Of a DNA stretch of 64,000 nucleotides, positions 34,850 through 43,747 are shown piece after piece. The notes below the pieces were generated by a model. That model ran no database searches, was not told the DNA's origin, and was given only the letters and a program-made list of their open reading frames with translations. Source of the DNA: Capilliphycus robustus. Lineage in GTDB: Bacteria > Cyanobacteriota > Cyanobacteriia > Cyanobacteriales > Microcoleaceae. Both the position numbers and the translations under genes were made by a program. Position 1 is the stretch's first letter. Each line of letters begins with the position of its first letter. Location: assembly GCF_034932365.1 (NCBI RefSeq), contig NZ_JAYGHR010000001.1:197009-261008 (forward strand). Direction: 5' to 3'.

Positions 34850-35672
34850 ATTCCCTCCATTACCTCAGAAAACATATATAAAAAGAAGCTCTCTGCAATT
34901 GTTTTCTAGTGGAACTTAGGCCCAAAGGAGTAAAAAGCTTTCCGGACAACAGAAATCTGCCAACTTGGATAAATAAATTCTCGCTCCAAGCTGATAAGTG
35001 TTGCTTTTAAATCTTAGAAAATGATTTTCTGATTCGTTGTTTTACTCTTTTTAGCTGACTTTCTTTTGATGATTTTTAACATCAATAGAGTTGCACTAGG
35101 TATTTATTCAGATATCCCCAATCTAGCTCGAATAATTTGTATAGGCAAGAGGGAAATTAAAAACCCATCTCATAAAAAATGGCTAAAAACTTTGGTCTGT
35201 TTAATTCTCAGCTATTGGAAGGTCTAAAGTTGAAAAAATTCTGTACTTTTTAGCGGTTTTTCCAAATCGAACTGCCGTCATATTACTTTACAAAATATTC
35301 CACATTATCGTTGGGTGAGAAGTAACTTAATAGCAAACATGGATAGTCCGTAGGCTGCAACTAGGGCGTACAGCACTACGCACTAAGGTAAAACATTGGT
35401 AAAAGCTGAAAACTCGGAAAGCAAGTCAACCACAAGTAAGGAATCGGTCGGGGCGACAACTAGAGGTCAAAATGTCTTGGGGTAAGGTTTTGAGTAGCTC
35501 TACTAAGAAACTGGAGTTTAGACTATTTATTAAATTTTAAATCGATCCTCCCCAATCAACCATTGTTCGCAGGGATAAGCAAGTCCCGCAGCCCGCAACT
35601 GGAGACTCAGGCAATTAGCCAACAATGACTTCAAGTTGAAGCGTGAGTTGCCGAAAAAGTCTAAGTTTTCAA
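34850..35672. other. Gene-poor region with a MITE fragment
   Basis: More than 800 bases with no convincing gene. Its only recognised content is a MITE end at 35369-35413. A 61-codon minus-strand frame (35530-35715) with NLDFFGNSRFNLKSLLAN lacks a ribosome site and a known family and is not called. The upstream part presumably carries the RTX protease promoter. Confidence 0.5.
35369..35413 (-). mobile_element. MITE end fragment
   Basis: TACAGCACTACGC followed by ACATTGGTAAAAGCTGAAAA matches one end of the 106-bp MITE in reverse orientation with several substitutions. The other half is missing, so this is an old, truncated copy. Confidence 0.65.
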
Positions 35673-36164
35673 CTACGGTTTGAGGGGATAATAAAGTTCG
35701 CCCCGTTTTTCCCAAGAAACGCGACCGATATCTTTACTTTTACTCCAAGTAAGGAAGTGTTCATTTCCCCGATTAGCTTCTTTCTCCACCGTATCAGGAT
35801 TAACCCCCAATCTATTGGCTAACTCTCCGGCTTTCAACGGTTGCAGTTTCGGCTTAACAAAAGAATTGGTCGAACGTTTTTTCTGAGTGACTTTCCCGGA
35901 AATTACCCCCGCCAGAAGTTGCTGCATTTGTTCCATTTGGGCTTTCATTGTATTAATCTCTGCTTCCGTGCTTGCTAATTGCTCTTTAACTATTTCTTCA
36001 ATTATTGCTTTTTGTGGGGAAACGAGTTGAGAATTTTGCTGCAAATCAGTTTCAAAGAATTGTTTGACAATTTCAACTAATGCGGCACTCTCCGTTAGGT
36101 TCTGCTGTTTGGCATACTTTGTGAGTTTTTGGTAATATTCGAGGGGAAGATGAGCCAGAAAAGT
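35673..36164 (-). pseudogene. 5'-truncated gene for a coiled-coil/HTH protein
   Basis: The frame is open from 36164 to a stop at 35673 and reads TFLAHLPLEYYQKLTKYAKQ, then a coiled coil (IEEIVKEQLASTEAEINTMK, AQMEQMQQLLAG) and a C-terminal part with ELANRLGVNPDTVEKEANRG that looks like a helix-turn-helix, ending GRVSWEKRGELYYPLKP. No ATG, GTG or TTG start exists before 36044, where a TTG lies well inside the conserved region, and the frame begins right after a TGA. The 5' end has therefore been cut off at about 36164. On the opposite strand the same point starts a short tail, SVITDAVKGILGLV and a stop at 36209-36211, which looks like the end of another gene; the site is a rearrangement junction. 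A shorter protein starting at 36044 cannot be excluded. Confidence 0.6.
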
Positions 36165-36282
36165 TCAGTGTTATCACGGATGCGGTGAAAGGGATTCTGG
36201 GTTTAGTCTAGGGATATTGGAGAGTAACAGATGATCGATTTTCTCAGCCAGGAAGTTACTTTCATTATCCAGGGGAGCGAAA

Positions 36283-38130
36283 ATGGCGTTAATGATTCCC
36301 GAAGCCGTGCCTTCTGATGCCAGTCAGGGAGAGAAGCGGTTATTTAAAGTGTTGCGGGATGAACTGCCCGATGATTTCTTCATCTATTACGAACCCAACG
36401 TCAAGGGTTTATTTCCCGACTTTATCATCCTCAGTCCCGATTTAGGATTATTGATTCTAGAAGCTAAGGGCTGGAGTGCCAGTCAGATATTAAAAGCTGA
36501 CCATCAAATCTTTGAAATTTGTACCGATAGCCGGGTAGAGAAGTGCCAATCTCCGCTCAGGCAGGGCAAGGGATATCTTGACGCTTTGATGAATAAACTC
36601 AAGGATTATTCGATTCTCTGTCAGGATGAAGGCGAATATCAGGGTAAGTTGGCGTTTCCGATGGGCTGCGGCGTCATTATGACCAACATGACCGAAGCTG
36701 AAGCTACCGACGAGAATATCTATGCTTTGCTAGAAAAACCCCAGACCGTTTATCGGGATGAACTAGAAGAATGGAACAGCATGGGAGAACGGGAGTTAAT
36801 TAAGCGCTTGGAGTCCATGTTCACCGTCCGCTTTAAGTTTTGGGGACTGGAAGATGACCAAATCAGCACCATCAAGGGAGTCATTCACCCGGAAGTGCAA
36901 GTCAGGGAAGAACCCGCCAAACCAACGAGCGCTCCCAAAAAGCAGGTTATCCAACCGAACGCAACCATTATCAAAACCCTAGACCACAAACAGGAACAGT
37001 TGGCTCGTTCATTGGGAAGCGGTCATCGACTATTCTGCGGAGTTGCAGGGTCAGGCAAAACATTAATCCTTTTATCCCGTGCCAAAACTCTCGCTGGGGG
37101 AGTGTTCAACCAACGGGTTCTCGTCTTATGTTTCAACATCACCCTTGCTGCCTACTTGCGTTCCCTGATTGAAGCAGATAATAATCCCTTGTACCGAGAG
37201 CGCATCGAAATTCTGCACTTCCACGATTGGGCAAAATCAGTAATAGGCAGTTTACCAAATCCCAAGAATTACGAAAGCAGTGATGAGTATGACGAGGTGT
37301 TAGGCGATCGCCTCCTGAAAGTTCTAGCATTAATGCCACCGGAGGAAAAATGGGATGCTGTTCTCATCGATGAAGCTCACACCTTCTATCCTGCCTGGTT
37401 TAAGTGTTGTGCTGCGGCTCTCAAAGACCCAGAAAATGGTGATTTGCTCATTGTCTCCGACCGTTCCCAAAGTCTCTACAATCGCCAGAAGTTTACCTGG
37501 AAATCCGTTGGCATTAAGGCACAGGGACGAGTACGCAAACTCAATCGTAATTATCGCAATACCTCCGAAATTCTATCGGCCGCTTGGGATATGGTGCAGT
37601 CCCTCTCCACCGATGACGAAGACGACGATGAGGCCTTTCCGTTGGTCGAACCGGAAGCTGCCCTCCGACATGGCAAGAAACCTGTACTTCATCTGGTCGC
37701 TGACCGAATGGCTGAAGTTGAAAATGCGATCGCCCAAATTCAGCAGCTACTTTCCGAAGGCTACGAATCGAAAGATATTGCTGTGATTTACCGTTACCTG
37801 GGACGCTGTGAAGCCGAACCGTTTGGTTATCTCACTCAACAATTGAATGAACTGGACTTGGGTTGCTACTGGGTTAATGAAAACAAGAAAAACTATAGTC
37901 GGCATCATCCCGGCATTAGATTGATTACCAGTAAATCCGCATTGGGATTAGAGTTCAAAGCCGTGATTATCCCCTGGGTTCAACAGTTCGGTGTAGGTAA
38001 TGAAGCTGAAGCCAGACGGGAACTTTATGTGAGTATGACACGCGCCCAGGACGTGTTGCATTTATTCGGGTCGGGTCAGTTTCCTGTTCTGCGGGAATTG
38101 CAAGAATGCGATCATTTTGATGTGGCTTAG
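36283..38130 (+). CDS. NERD-domain nuclease fused to a UvrD-like helicase
   Basis: 615-residue protein. The N-terminal NERD domain (about 10-190) has a PD-(D/E)xK-type site: D46 in FPDFIIL and E60-A-K62 in LILEAKGW. The rest is a superfamily-1 helicase with Walker A GVAGSGKT (253-260), Walker B VLIDEAH, a QSLYNRQKFTW segment in the place of motif III, RNYRNT and the motif VI region LYVSMTRAQD. This nuclease-helicase architecture occurs in DNA repair and in phage-defence proteins. It sits in an accessory zone between a rearrangement junction and an IS remnant, with no co-oriented partner gene. A GGGGAG site precedes the ATG. Both active sites look intact. Confidence 0.85.
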   Translation: MALMIPEAVPSDASQGEKRLFKVLRDELPDDFFIYYEPNVKGLFPDFIILSPDLGLLILEAKGWSASQILKADHQIFEICTDSRVEKCQSPLRQGKGYLDALMNKLKDYSILCQDEGEYQGKLAFPMGCGVIMTNMTEAEATDENIYALLEKPQTVYRDELEEWNSMGERELIKRLESMFTVRFKFWGLEDDQISTIKGVIHPEVQVREEPAKPTSAPKKQVIQPNATIIKTLDHKQEQLARSLGSGHRLFCGVAGSGKTLILLSRAKTLAGGVFNQRVLVLCFNITLAAYLRSLIEADNNPLYRERIEILHFHDWAKSVIGSLPNPKNYESSDEYDEVLGDRLLKVLALMPPEEKWDAVLIDEAHTFYPAWFKCCAAALKDPENGDLLIVSDRSQSLYNRQKFTWKSVGIKAQGRVRKLNRNYRNTSEILSAAWDMVQSLSTDDEDDDEAFPLVEPEAALRHGKKPVLHLVADRMAEVENAIAQIQQLLSEGYESKDIAVIYRYLGRCEAEPFGYLTQQLNELDLGCYWVNENKKNYSRHHPGIRLITSKSALGLEFKAVIIPWVQQFGVGNEAEARRELYVSMTRAQDVLHLFGSGQFPVLRELQECDHFDVA

Positions 38131-38206
38131 AGTCAGTTCACTTCGTTAACTTATTTTAGGATAATTTCTGATGGATAGCTCTAATACAGAAGCTCAAAAA
38201 CTAGCT

Positions 38207-38747
38207 GGTAGTAGTGCATAGTAATGATCTAGGTTCGTAAACTAGCATTATAGTGATGAACAAAATACCAAATTGCACCAATATGATTGTCTAGAGATTT
38301 TGAGAATGATCAAGTTTTACGTACTAAGCGGGAAACTCTTTGACGTCAAGTGTTATTCAATCGCGCGGAATGCGCCCTCAGGCAAGCTCTTGAATTAAAT
38401 TCAAGAGAACCTGACGGTTCAATATAACTTGTATAACCAGTATCTTTACCAACCGCACGGTGACGCTTACTCGGTAATACTTGTTCGTAAGCTTCCCAAA
38501 AATCAGTGTAACAAATAGCGCATTGACGGTAAACTGTCGGAAGTGAATGCCACAATTGCTTTGCTGATTGGCGCTTTGCGATCGCCAATATATACTCCAA
38601 GAATTTCTGGTGTTGTTGCGTCAATTGCAAGCCAAATCCAATCAGTTCGTCCATTTTTTACAATTTTTTTGGAGTTACATTGAGGGCAAGGCATACTGCA
38701 ATTTTTGCACGACACTTCTGATTGTATCATTACTATGCACGACTACC
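38207..38747 (-). mobile_element. Degenerate IS1-family element
   Basis: Imperfect 22-bp terminal inverted repeats (GGTAGTAGTGCATAG at 38207 and its near-complement ending at 38747, one mismatch) enclose minus-strand transposase remnants. These are an InsA-like zinc-finger start CPQCNSKKIVKNGR, then after a deletion DWIWLAIDATTPEILGVYIG, a frameshift, LWHSLPTVYRQCAICYTDFW, EAYEQVLPSKRHRAVGK, and finally RQRVSRLVRKT, IGAIWYFVHHYNASL with several TGA stops. A 54-base hairpin insert splits the TSYIE-RLNNT motif. At about 540 bp it is shorter than a full IS1 and is dead. Its right end lies 20 bases before the histidine-kinase start. Confidence 0.85.
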
Positions 38748-38766
38748 CATAACTCATAACTCATCA

Positions 38767-40086
38767 ATGAAGCCCAACCGTCAAGCCAAAAACTCCGTTA
38801 GTCCTCAATTTCAAACCTTACGCTGGCGGTTACTCGGATCGTACCTAGTAATTATGGTTGCTATTCGGCTAATTTCCGATTTATTAGTCTATCATTTTTT
38901 TACCCACAGTCTATATCAACAACTCGACAACCGACTGTTCAACCTGGCTCAAGCCGCCGCTCATAGTTTAGTTGCGATCAAACAAGACTCCAACGCAGTT
39001 AATGACACCCCTTATCGTTCCCTCGATGGCGACGGAGATCTTGATATTCCCTGGCAAAATCTTCGCAAACCCAATCAAAGTGTAGAATGGTTTACAGCAA
39101 ATCAAAATCGTTTAGCCTTTTCAGGAATATTATTTTCTGACTTCCCTTTAAAACCTGGATTTCATACTTTTGCAGGGGGAACAATACGCAGTTTAATGAT
39201 TCCTGCTTACAGTTATAATCAACAACAAACCCAACAACTTGAAGGTTATGTTCGTGTTAGTGAGTCTACCGAGTCTGTAGAAGGAGTTCTCTCAAAATTA
39301 CGTTGGGGTTTAACCTTGGGCGGTTGCGTGGCGTTTGGGTTAATTGGAGTTGGGGGAATGTGGCTGACTCAACAATCAATTAAACCCATAGAACAGAGTT
39401 TTAAGCAATTACAACAGTTTACCGCAGATGCTTCCCACGAATTGCGATCGCCCCTAACTGTGATTAAAACTTCGGTTCAAGTTTTAGAAACTCATGCCCA
39501 TCATATTTATTCTGAAGATCGAGAACAATTTCAGGCAATTATTAGTGCTACAAACCAGATGAGTCGTTTGGTTGAAGATTTGCTATTACTCGCCCGTACC
39601 GATCAATTTAATCAGACATCAACTCAACCTTTTACTTTAATTGATCTCAACGAATTGTTAGGAGAAGTTGTTGAACTTTTAGACTTAAATGCAGAAGCTA
39701 AAAATATAACCATTCAATTTAATGTACAAACCGATATCAAAGTTAAAGGCGATGCTTCTCAGTTGTTTCGTCTGTTTCGCAATTTAATTGAAAATGCTCT
39801 ACAATATACACCTTCAGGCGGAACGATTACCCTTTCAACTTATAGAGAAGAGAAACTGGTGCGGGTAGACGTTAAAGATACGGGGATAGGTATTGCTCCC
39901 GAACATTTACCTTTTATTTTTGATCGTCTTTGGCGAGGGGATACTGCACGAACTTATCGGGAAGACGGTTCCGGGTTGGGGTTGGCTATTGTTCAAGCTA
40001 TTACTCGCCGTCATGGAGGAGAAATTACTGTTAAAAGTCAAGTTGGGGTAGGGAGTTGCTTTCAGGTGCGTCTCCCAGTAGTCTAG
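38767..40086 (+). CDS. Sensor histidine kinase
   Basis: 439-residue membrane sensor kinase. Two transmembrane helices (LLGSYLVIMVAIRLISDLLV and LGGCVAFGLIGVGGMWLT) flank a periplasmic domain of about 130 residues. The dimerisation and phospho-acceptor domain has H224 in DASHELRSPLTV, and the ATPase domain shows the N box (RNLIENALQYT), G1 (VKDTGIGIAP), F box (IFDRLWRGD) and G2 (GSGLGLAIV). The ATG at 38767 starts right after the right end of an IS1 remnant, which may have removed or replaced its native upstream region. No response regulator is adjacent; the one at 25442 on the same strand is the nearest candidate partner. Confidence 0.93.
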   Translation: MKPNRQAKNSVSPQFQTLRWRLLGSYLVIMVAIRLISDLLVYHFFTHSLYQQLDNRLFNLAQAAAHSLVAIKQDSNAVNDTPYRSLDGDGDLDIPWQNLRKPNQSVEWFTANQNRLAFSGILFSDFPLKPGFHTFAGGTIRSLMIPAYSYNQQQTQQLEGYVRVSESTESVEGVLSKLRWGLTLGGCVAFGLIGVGGMWLTQQSIKPIEQSFKQLQQFTADASHELRSPLTVIKTSVQVLETHAHHIYSEDREQFQAIISATNQMSRLVEDLLLLARTDQFNQTSTQPFTLIDLNELLGEVVELLDLNAEAKNITIQFNVQTDIKVKGDASQLFRLFRNLIENALQYTPSGGTITLSTYREEKLVRVDVKDTGIGIAPEHLPFIFDRLWRGDTARTYREDGSGLGLAIVQAITRRHGGEITVKSQVGVGSCFQVRLPVV

Positions 40087-40151
40087 ATAACGGTTGAGTG
40101 AAACCATAGACTGAACTTATTTTTTAATTTTAGCTTGTGTGGTGTGTTTTT

Positions 40152-40274
40152 ATGTGCGATTCTCCTTCTGAAATTATCCAACGCACAATTGAATATATGT
40201 TGGACATCCGAAAACCTCAAAGATATCGGGTTTCCCCGTCAGTAAAGCAAATATTATCACAATTGGACACCTGA
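40152..40274 (+). CDS. Possible small protein
   Basis: 40-codon frame starting MCDSPSEIIQRTIEYMLDIR and ending QILSQLDT. It is amphipathic and lacks a recognised family or a strong ribosome site. It may be a fragment of an older gene cut by the adjacent tandem repeat. Confidence 0.25.
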   Translation: MCDSPSEIIQRTIEYMLDIRKPQRYRVSPSVKQILSQLDT

Positions 40275-40279
40275 CTCCG

Positions 40280-40636
40280 GGGCGGGTTTATCAGAGTTTT
40301 TTATGGGAATTACAGGTTAACTCATAACCCGCCCCTACAGGAAACTTGGGCAGGTTTATCAGAGTTTTTTATGGGAATTACAGGTTAACTCATAACCCGC
40401 CCCTACNNNNNNNNNNNNNNNNNNNNNNNNNNNNNNNNNNNNNNNNNNNNNNNNNNNNNNNNNNNNNNNNNNNNNNNNNNNNNNNNNNNNNNNNNNNNNN
40501 NNNNNNCGCCCCTACAGGAAACTTGGGCGGGTTTATCAGAGTTTTTTATGGGAATTACAGGTTAACTCATAACCCGCCCCTACAGGAAACTTGGGCAGGT
40601 TTATCAGAGTTTTTTATGGGAATTACAGGTTAATAT
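40280..40636. repeat. 68-bp tandem repeat containing an assembly gap
   Basis: Units beginning GGG(C)GGGTTTATCAGAG or GGGCAGGTTTATCAGAG start at 40280, 40348, 40525 and 40593; the spacing is 68 bases on both sides of the gap. Each unit carries inverted GGGCGGGTT and AACCCGCCC arms. A run of exactly 100 N (40407-40506) interrupts the array. The 177 bases from 40348 to 40525 are not a multiple of 68, so the N length is a placeholder. Confidence 0.92.
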
Positions 40637-41005
<369 letters not shown>

Positions 41006-41704
41006 ATGATGTTTAGTTATTTGAATCACAAAACCATTGCTGCTATCGTTGCCGTTAGCCTAGTGAGTTTATTTGGTTGTTCTCAACAGCAACCCTCAGC
41101 AACTGTTGAACCTTCTGCTGATACTACGAAAACAGTTGTGAGTGAGACAAAAGCCGAAGATCCAAAAGCCGAAACGTTGAAAAATCTACAAGCGGCTTAT
41201 AATGGTGAATCTAACGCTCATGTTATGTATTTAGAATTTGCTGAAAAAGCCGATGAAGAAGGCTATGGAAAAGTTGCTCGTTTATTTCGTGCGGCGGCTC
41301 GTGCCGAAGAAATTCACCGGGATAACCATGCTAAAGTGATAATATCAATGGGCGCAACTCCTGAAAACGATATTGCTACGCCTCAAGTGAGTTCTACAGG
41401 AGAAAACCTAGAAAAAGCAATAAAGGGGGAATCCTACGAACGTGATACCATGTATCCTAAGTTTATTTCCCAAGCCAAAACCGCAGGAAATGAAGCCGCC
41501 GTTCAAACCTTTACCTACGCCACCGAAGCTGAAGCCCAACACGCCGAATTATACACTCAAGCCCTGAACAACCTCAATGAGTGGAAAGAAGCAACTCAAG
41601 TAATTTATGTTTGTGAAGCTTCAGGACATACAACTATGAATGCGGATGAAACTGCAACTTGTCCTCAAAGTAATGCTTCACAACAATTTGAAGAAATTCT
41701 CTAA
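41006..41704 (+). CDS. Rubrerythrin-like diiron lipoprotein
   Basis: 232-residue exported lipoprotein with a ferritin-like rubrerythrin domain. A signal peptide ends in the lipobox LFGC (Cys25). The four-helix bundle (about 58-195) supplies diiron ligands in AAYNGESNAHVMYLEFAE, AARAEEIHRDNH and YATEAEAQHAELY. The C-terminal rubredoxin-like part is degenerate: only the Cys of YVCEASGHTT and the Cys of ATCPQS remain, where a working rubredoxin needs two CxxC pairs. The protein could still reduce peroxide through its diiron site but would need another electron donor. AAGGAG precedes the ATG. A Rieske lipoprotein gene lies 141 bases downstream, beyond a terminator. Confidence 0.88.
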   Translation: MMFSYLNHKTIAAIVAVSLVSLFGCSQQQPSATVEPSADTTKTVVSETKAEDPKAETLKNLQAAYNGESNAHVMYLEFAEKADEEGYGKVARLFRAAARAEEIHRDNHAKVIISMGATPENDIATPQVSSTGENLEKAIKGESYERDTMYPKFISQAKTAGNEAAVQTFTYATEAEAQHAELYTQALNNLNEWKEATQVIYVCEASGHTTMNADETATCPQSNASQQFEEIL

Positions 41705-41756
41705 CTTAGGTTGAAGAATTCTTTGAGTATTGGTTAAAAAGAGAAACCCAGATAGA

Positions 41757-41788
41757 AACCCGGTTTCTCTAGCGAAACGGGTTTTTTA
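41757..41788 (+). terminator. Intrinsic terminator of the rubrerythrin gene
   Basis: AACCCGGTTTC (41757-41767) pairs with GAAACGGGTT (41774 onward), with one bulged base, and runs into TTTTTT. It separates rubrerythrin from the Rieske gene. Confidence 0.85.
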
Positions 41789-41845
41789 AGGTTGGCTTTT
41801 CCGGAAGTGTAGATTGTCCTGTTTGAACCTGTAGCATTTTAGTTT

Positions 41846-42286
41846 ATGAAGCGTCGAGAGTTTTTGACTTGGGTTGGAATTGGAGGATTGGCAACTTATT
41901 TACCCGTCGCCTTAGCCGCCTGTTCTCCTCAAAAAACAGAATTACCATTAACAGTGAGTGCAACAAATTCAGAGGGATATCAATCGATAGGAACCCTCGA
42001 TCAATTAACAGAAAAAGGTCAACTTTTAAGTAAAGAATTGGCGATCGGTTCAGTATTAGTCATTCAAAAACCAGATAATCCTCAAGAAGTGATCGCCGTT
42101 AACCCCAGTTGTCCCCATGCTGGATGTTCTGTGAATTGGAAAGCCGATCAAAACGCTTTTATCTGTCCTTGCCATGATTCCAAATTTGCCGCCGATGGTC
42201 AACTGTTAGAAGGGCCAGCAGAGGAACCCCTGAAACGCTATGAAGCCAAGTTAGAAGGAAAAACGATTCTTGTCAAAGCCGGATAA
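41846..42286 (+). CDS. Rieske 2Fe-2S lipoprotein
   Basis: 146-residue exported Rieske protein. The N-terminus KRREFLTWVGIGG resembles a Tat signal, which would fit export of a folded iron-sulfur protein, and is followed by a lipobox-like ALAAC. The cluster ligands are in CPHAGC (about 93-98) and CPCHDS (about 112-117), the expected CxH...CxxH pattern. It is shorter than PetC of the cytochrome b6f complex and lacks the PetC membrane helix layout, so it is one of the auxiliary cyanobacterial Rieske proteins with an unknown partner. The rubrerythrin lipoprotein upstream is a possible functional neighbour. Confidence 0.88.
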   Translation: MKRREFLTWVGIGGLATYLPVALAACSPQKTELPLTVSATNSEGYQSIGTLDQLTEKGQLLSKELAIGSVLVIQKPDNPQEVIAVNPSCPHAGCSVNWKADQNAFICPCHDSKFAADGQLLEGPAEEPLKRYEAKLEGKTILVKAG

Positions 42287-42535
42287 TTCTCAACACCCAA
42301 CACCTCACTGGTGACTGATGACTGTTCCCTGGTCACTGATACACTGATAACTATTGTAGGGGGGCGACATTGTTCAGAAATGTCGGTAAATTGGGATAGG
42401 GAGTATTGATCAGTTCAATTGACTGATCGCACCTAAATCCGACGAGATCGCTGGGAAATCACGCTTGATAGCTCCTGGGGTCAGATGTCCATTGATTAAC
42501 CATTTACTGAACAGACAAGGGTTGAGGAAGTCAAT

Positions 42536-43693
42536 ATGAAAGCCATGATTCTGGCCGCTGGCAAGGGGACACGAGTTCGTCCGATTACTTATACGATCCC
42601 TAAACCGATGATTCCCATCCTACAGAAACCCGTGATGGAGTTTTTGGTGGAGTTGCTTCGTAAACATGGGTTTGACCAAATTATGGTGAATGTCAGCCAC
42701 CTCGCTGATGAAATCGAAAACTACTTTCGAGATGGTCAACGCTTTGGAGTTCAGCTTTCCTATTCCTTTGAGGGCAGCATTGAAGACGGAAAACTGCTCG
42801 GAAAAGCAGTCGGTTCTGCGGGGGGGATGAAAAAAATTCAGGACTTCTACCCCTTTTTTGATGATACGTTTATCGTTTTGTGTGGAGATGCCCTAATCGA
42901 TTTAGACTTAACCGCCGCCGTACAGCAGCATAAGGAAAAAGGTGCATTAGCGACTATCATAATGAAATCTGTTCCCCGGAATGCCGTTTCCAGCTACGGA
43001 GTGGTTGTAACCGATGACAAGGGTCGCATTAAAGCATTTCAAGAAAAGCCAGCCGTCGAAGATGCCTTGAGTACCAGTATCAACACGGGGATTTATATTT
43101 TTGAGCCGGAAATTTTCCAACATATTCCCTCGGGTTGTGAATACGATCTCGGTAGCGACTTGTTCCCCAAACTCGTAGAGATCGGCGCGCCCTTCTACGG
43201 GATTACGATGGATTTTGAATGGGTGGATATTGGTAAAGTTCCCGACTATTGGCAAGCCGTTCGCGGTGTATTATCGGGAGAAGTGAAAAATATCTCGATT
43301 CCCGGTCAACAAGTCCGTCCCGGAATTTATACGGGCTTGAATGTCGCGGTCAACTGGGATAAAGTAAAAATTCGCGGCCCAGTCTATATCGGTGGCATGA
43401 CTCGCATTGAAGACGGTGCGGAAATTGTCGGCCCAACGATGATTGGTCAAAACTGTTGGGTTTGTAGCGATGCCTATGTCAGCAATAGTGTGATTTTTGA
43501 ATACTCTCGTTTAGGCCCTGGCGTGCGTTTGGTGGATAAATTGGTATTTGGACGCTATTGTGTAGACAAAACCGGAGCCTCGATTGATGTTCAAGCAGCC
43601 GCTTTGGACTGGTTGATTACCGACGCCCGTCAGATGTTGTCTGAACCCCCAGCAGAACGTCATGCGATCGCAGATATTCTCAGTGGTTCCTAG
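42536..43693 (+). CDS. Sugar-phosphate nucleotidyltransferase with left-handed beta-helix
   Basis: 385-residue nucleotidyltransferase that activates a sugar phosphate as an NDP-sugar, probably mannose- or glucose-1-phosphate. The N-terminal catalytic domain starts MKAMILAAGKGTRVRPITY and holds KPMIPIL, GDALIDLDL and FQEKP. The C-terminal part (about 265-360) has hexapeptide-repeat character (VKIRGPVYIGGMTRIEDGAEI, GPTMIGQNCWV). The exact sugar and nucleotide cannot be read by eye; mannose-1-phosphate guanylyltransferase is a common annotation for this cyanobacterial group. It lies upstream of priA on the same strand, with a 54-base gap. Confidence 0.88.
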   Translation: MKAMILAAGKGTRVRPITYTIPKPMIPILQKPVMEFLVELLRKHGFDQIMVNVSHLADEIENYFRDGQRFGVQLSYSFEGSIEDGKLLGKAVGSAGGMKKIQDFYPFFDDTFIVLCGDALIDLDLTAAVQQHKEKGALATIIMKSVPRNAVSSYGVVVTDDKGRIKAFQEKPAVEDALSTSINTGIYIFEPEIFQHIPSGCEYDLGSDLFPKLVEIGAPFYGITMDFEWVDIGKVPDYWQAVRGVLSGEVKNISIPGQQVRPGIYTGLNVAVNWDKVKIRGPVYIGGMTRIEDGAEIVGPTMIGQNCWVCSDAYVSNSVIFEYSRLGPGVRLVDKLVFGRYCVDKTGASIDVQAAALDWLITDARQMLSEPPAERHAIADILSGS

Positions 43694-43747
43694 ATACGCC
43701 CATTTTGCTAAACTCGCAAACGATCTCCACTTTAACAAACACTAACA

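Noticed and set aside
40280..40636. Regular repeats that might look like a CRISPR array
   Set aside because: The units are identical along their whole length, with no unique spacers, and carry hairpin arms of a dispersed repeat family. No cas gene is in the window.
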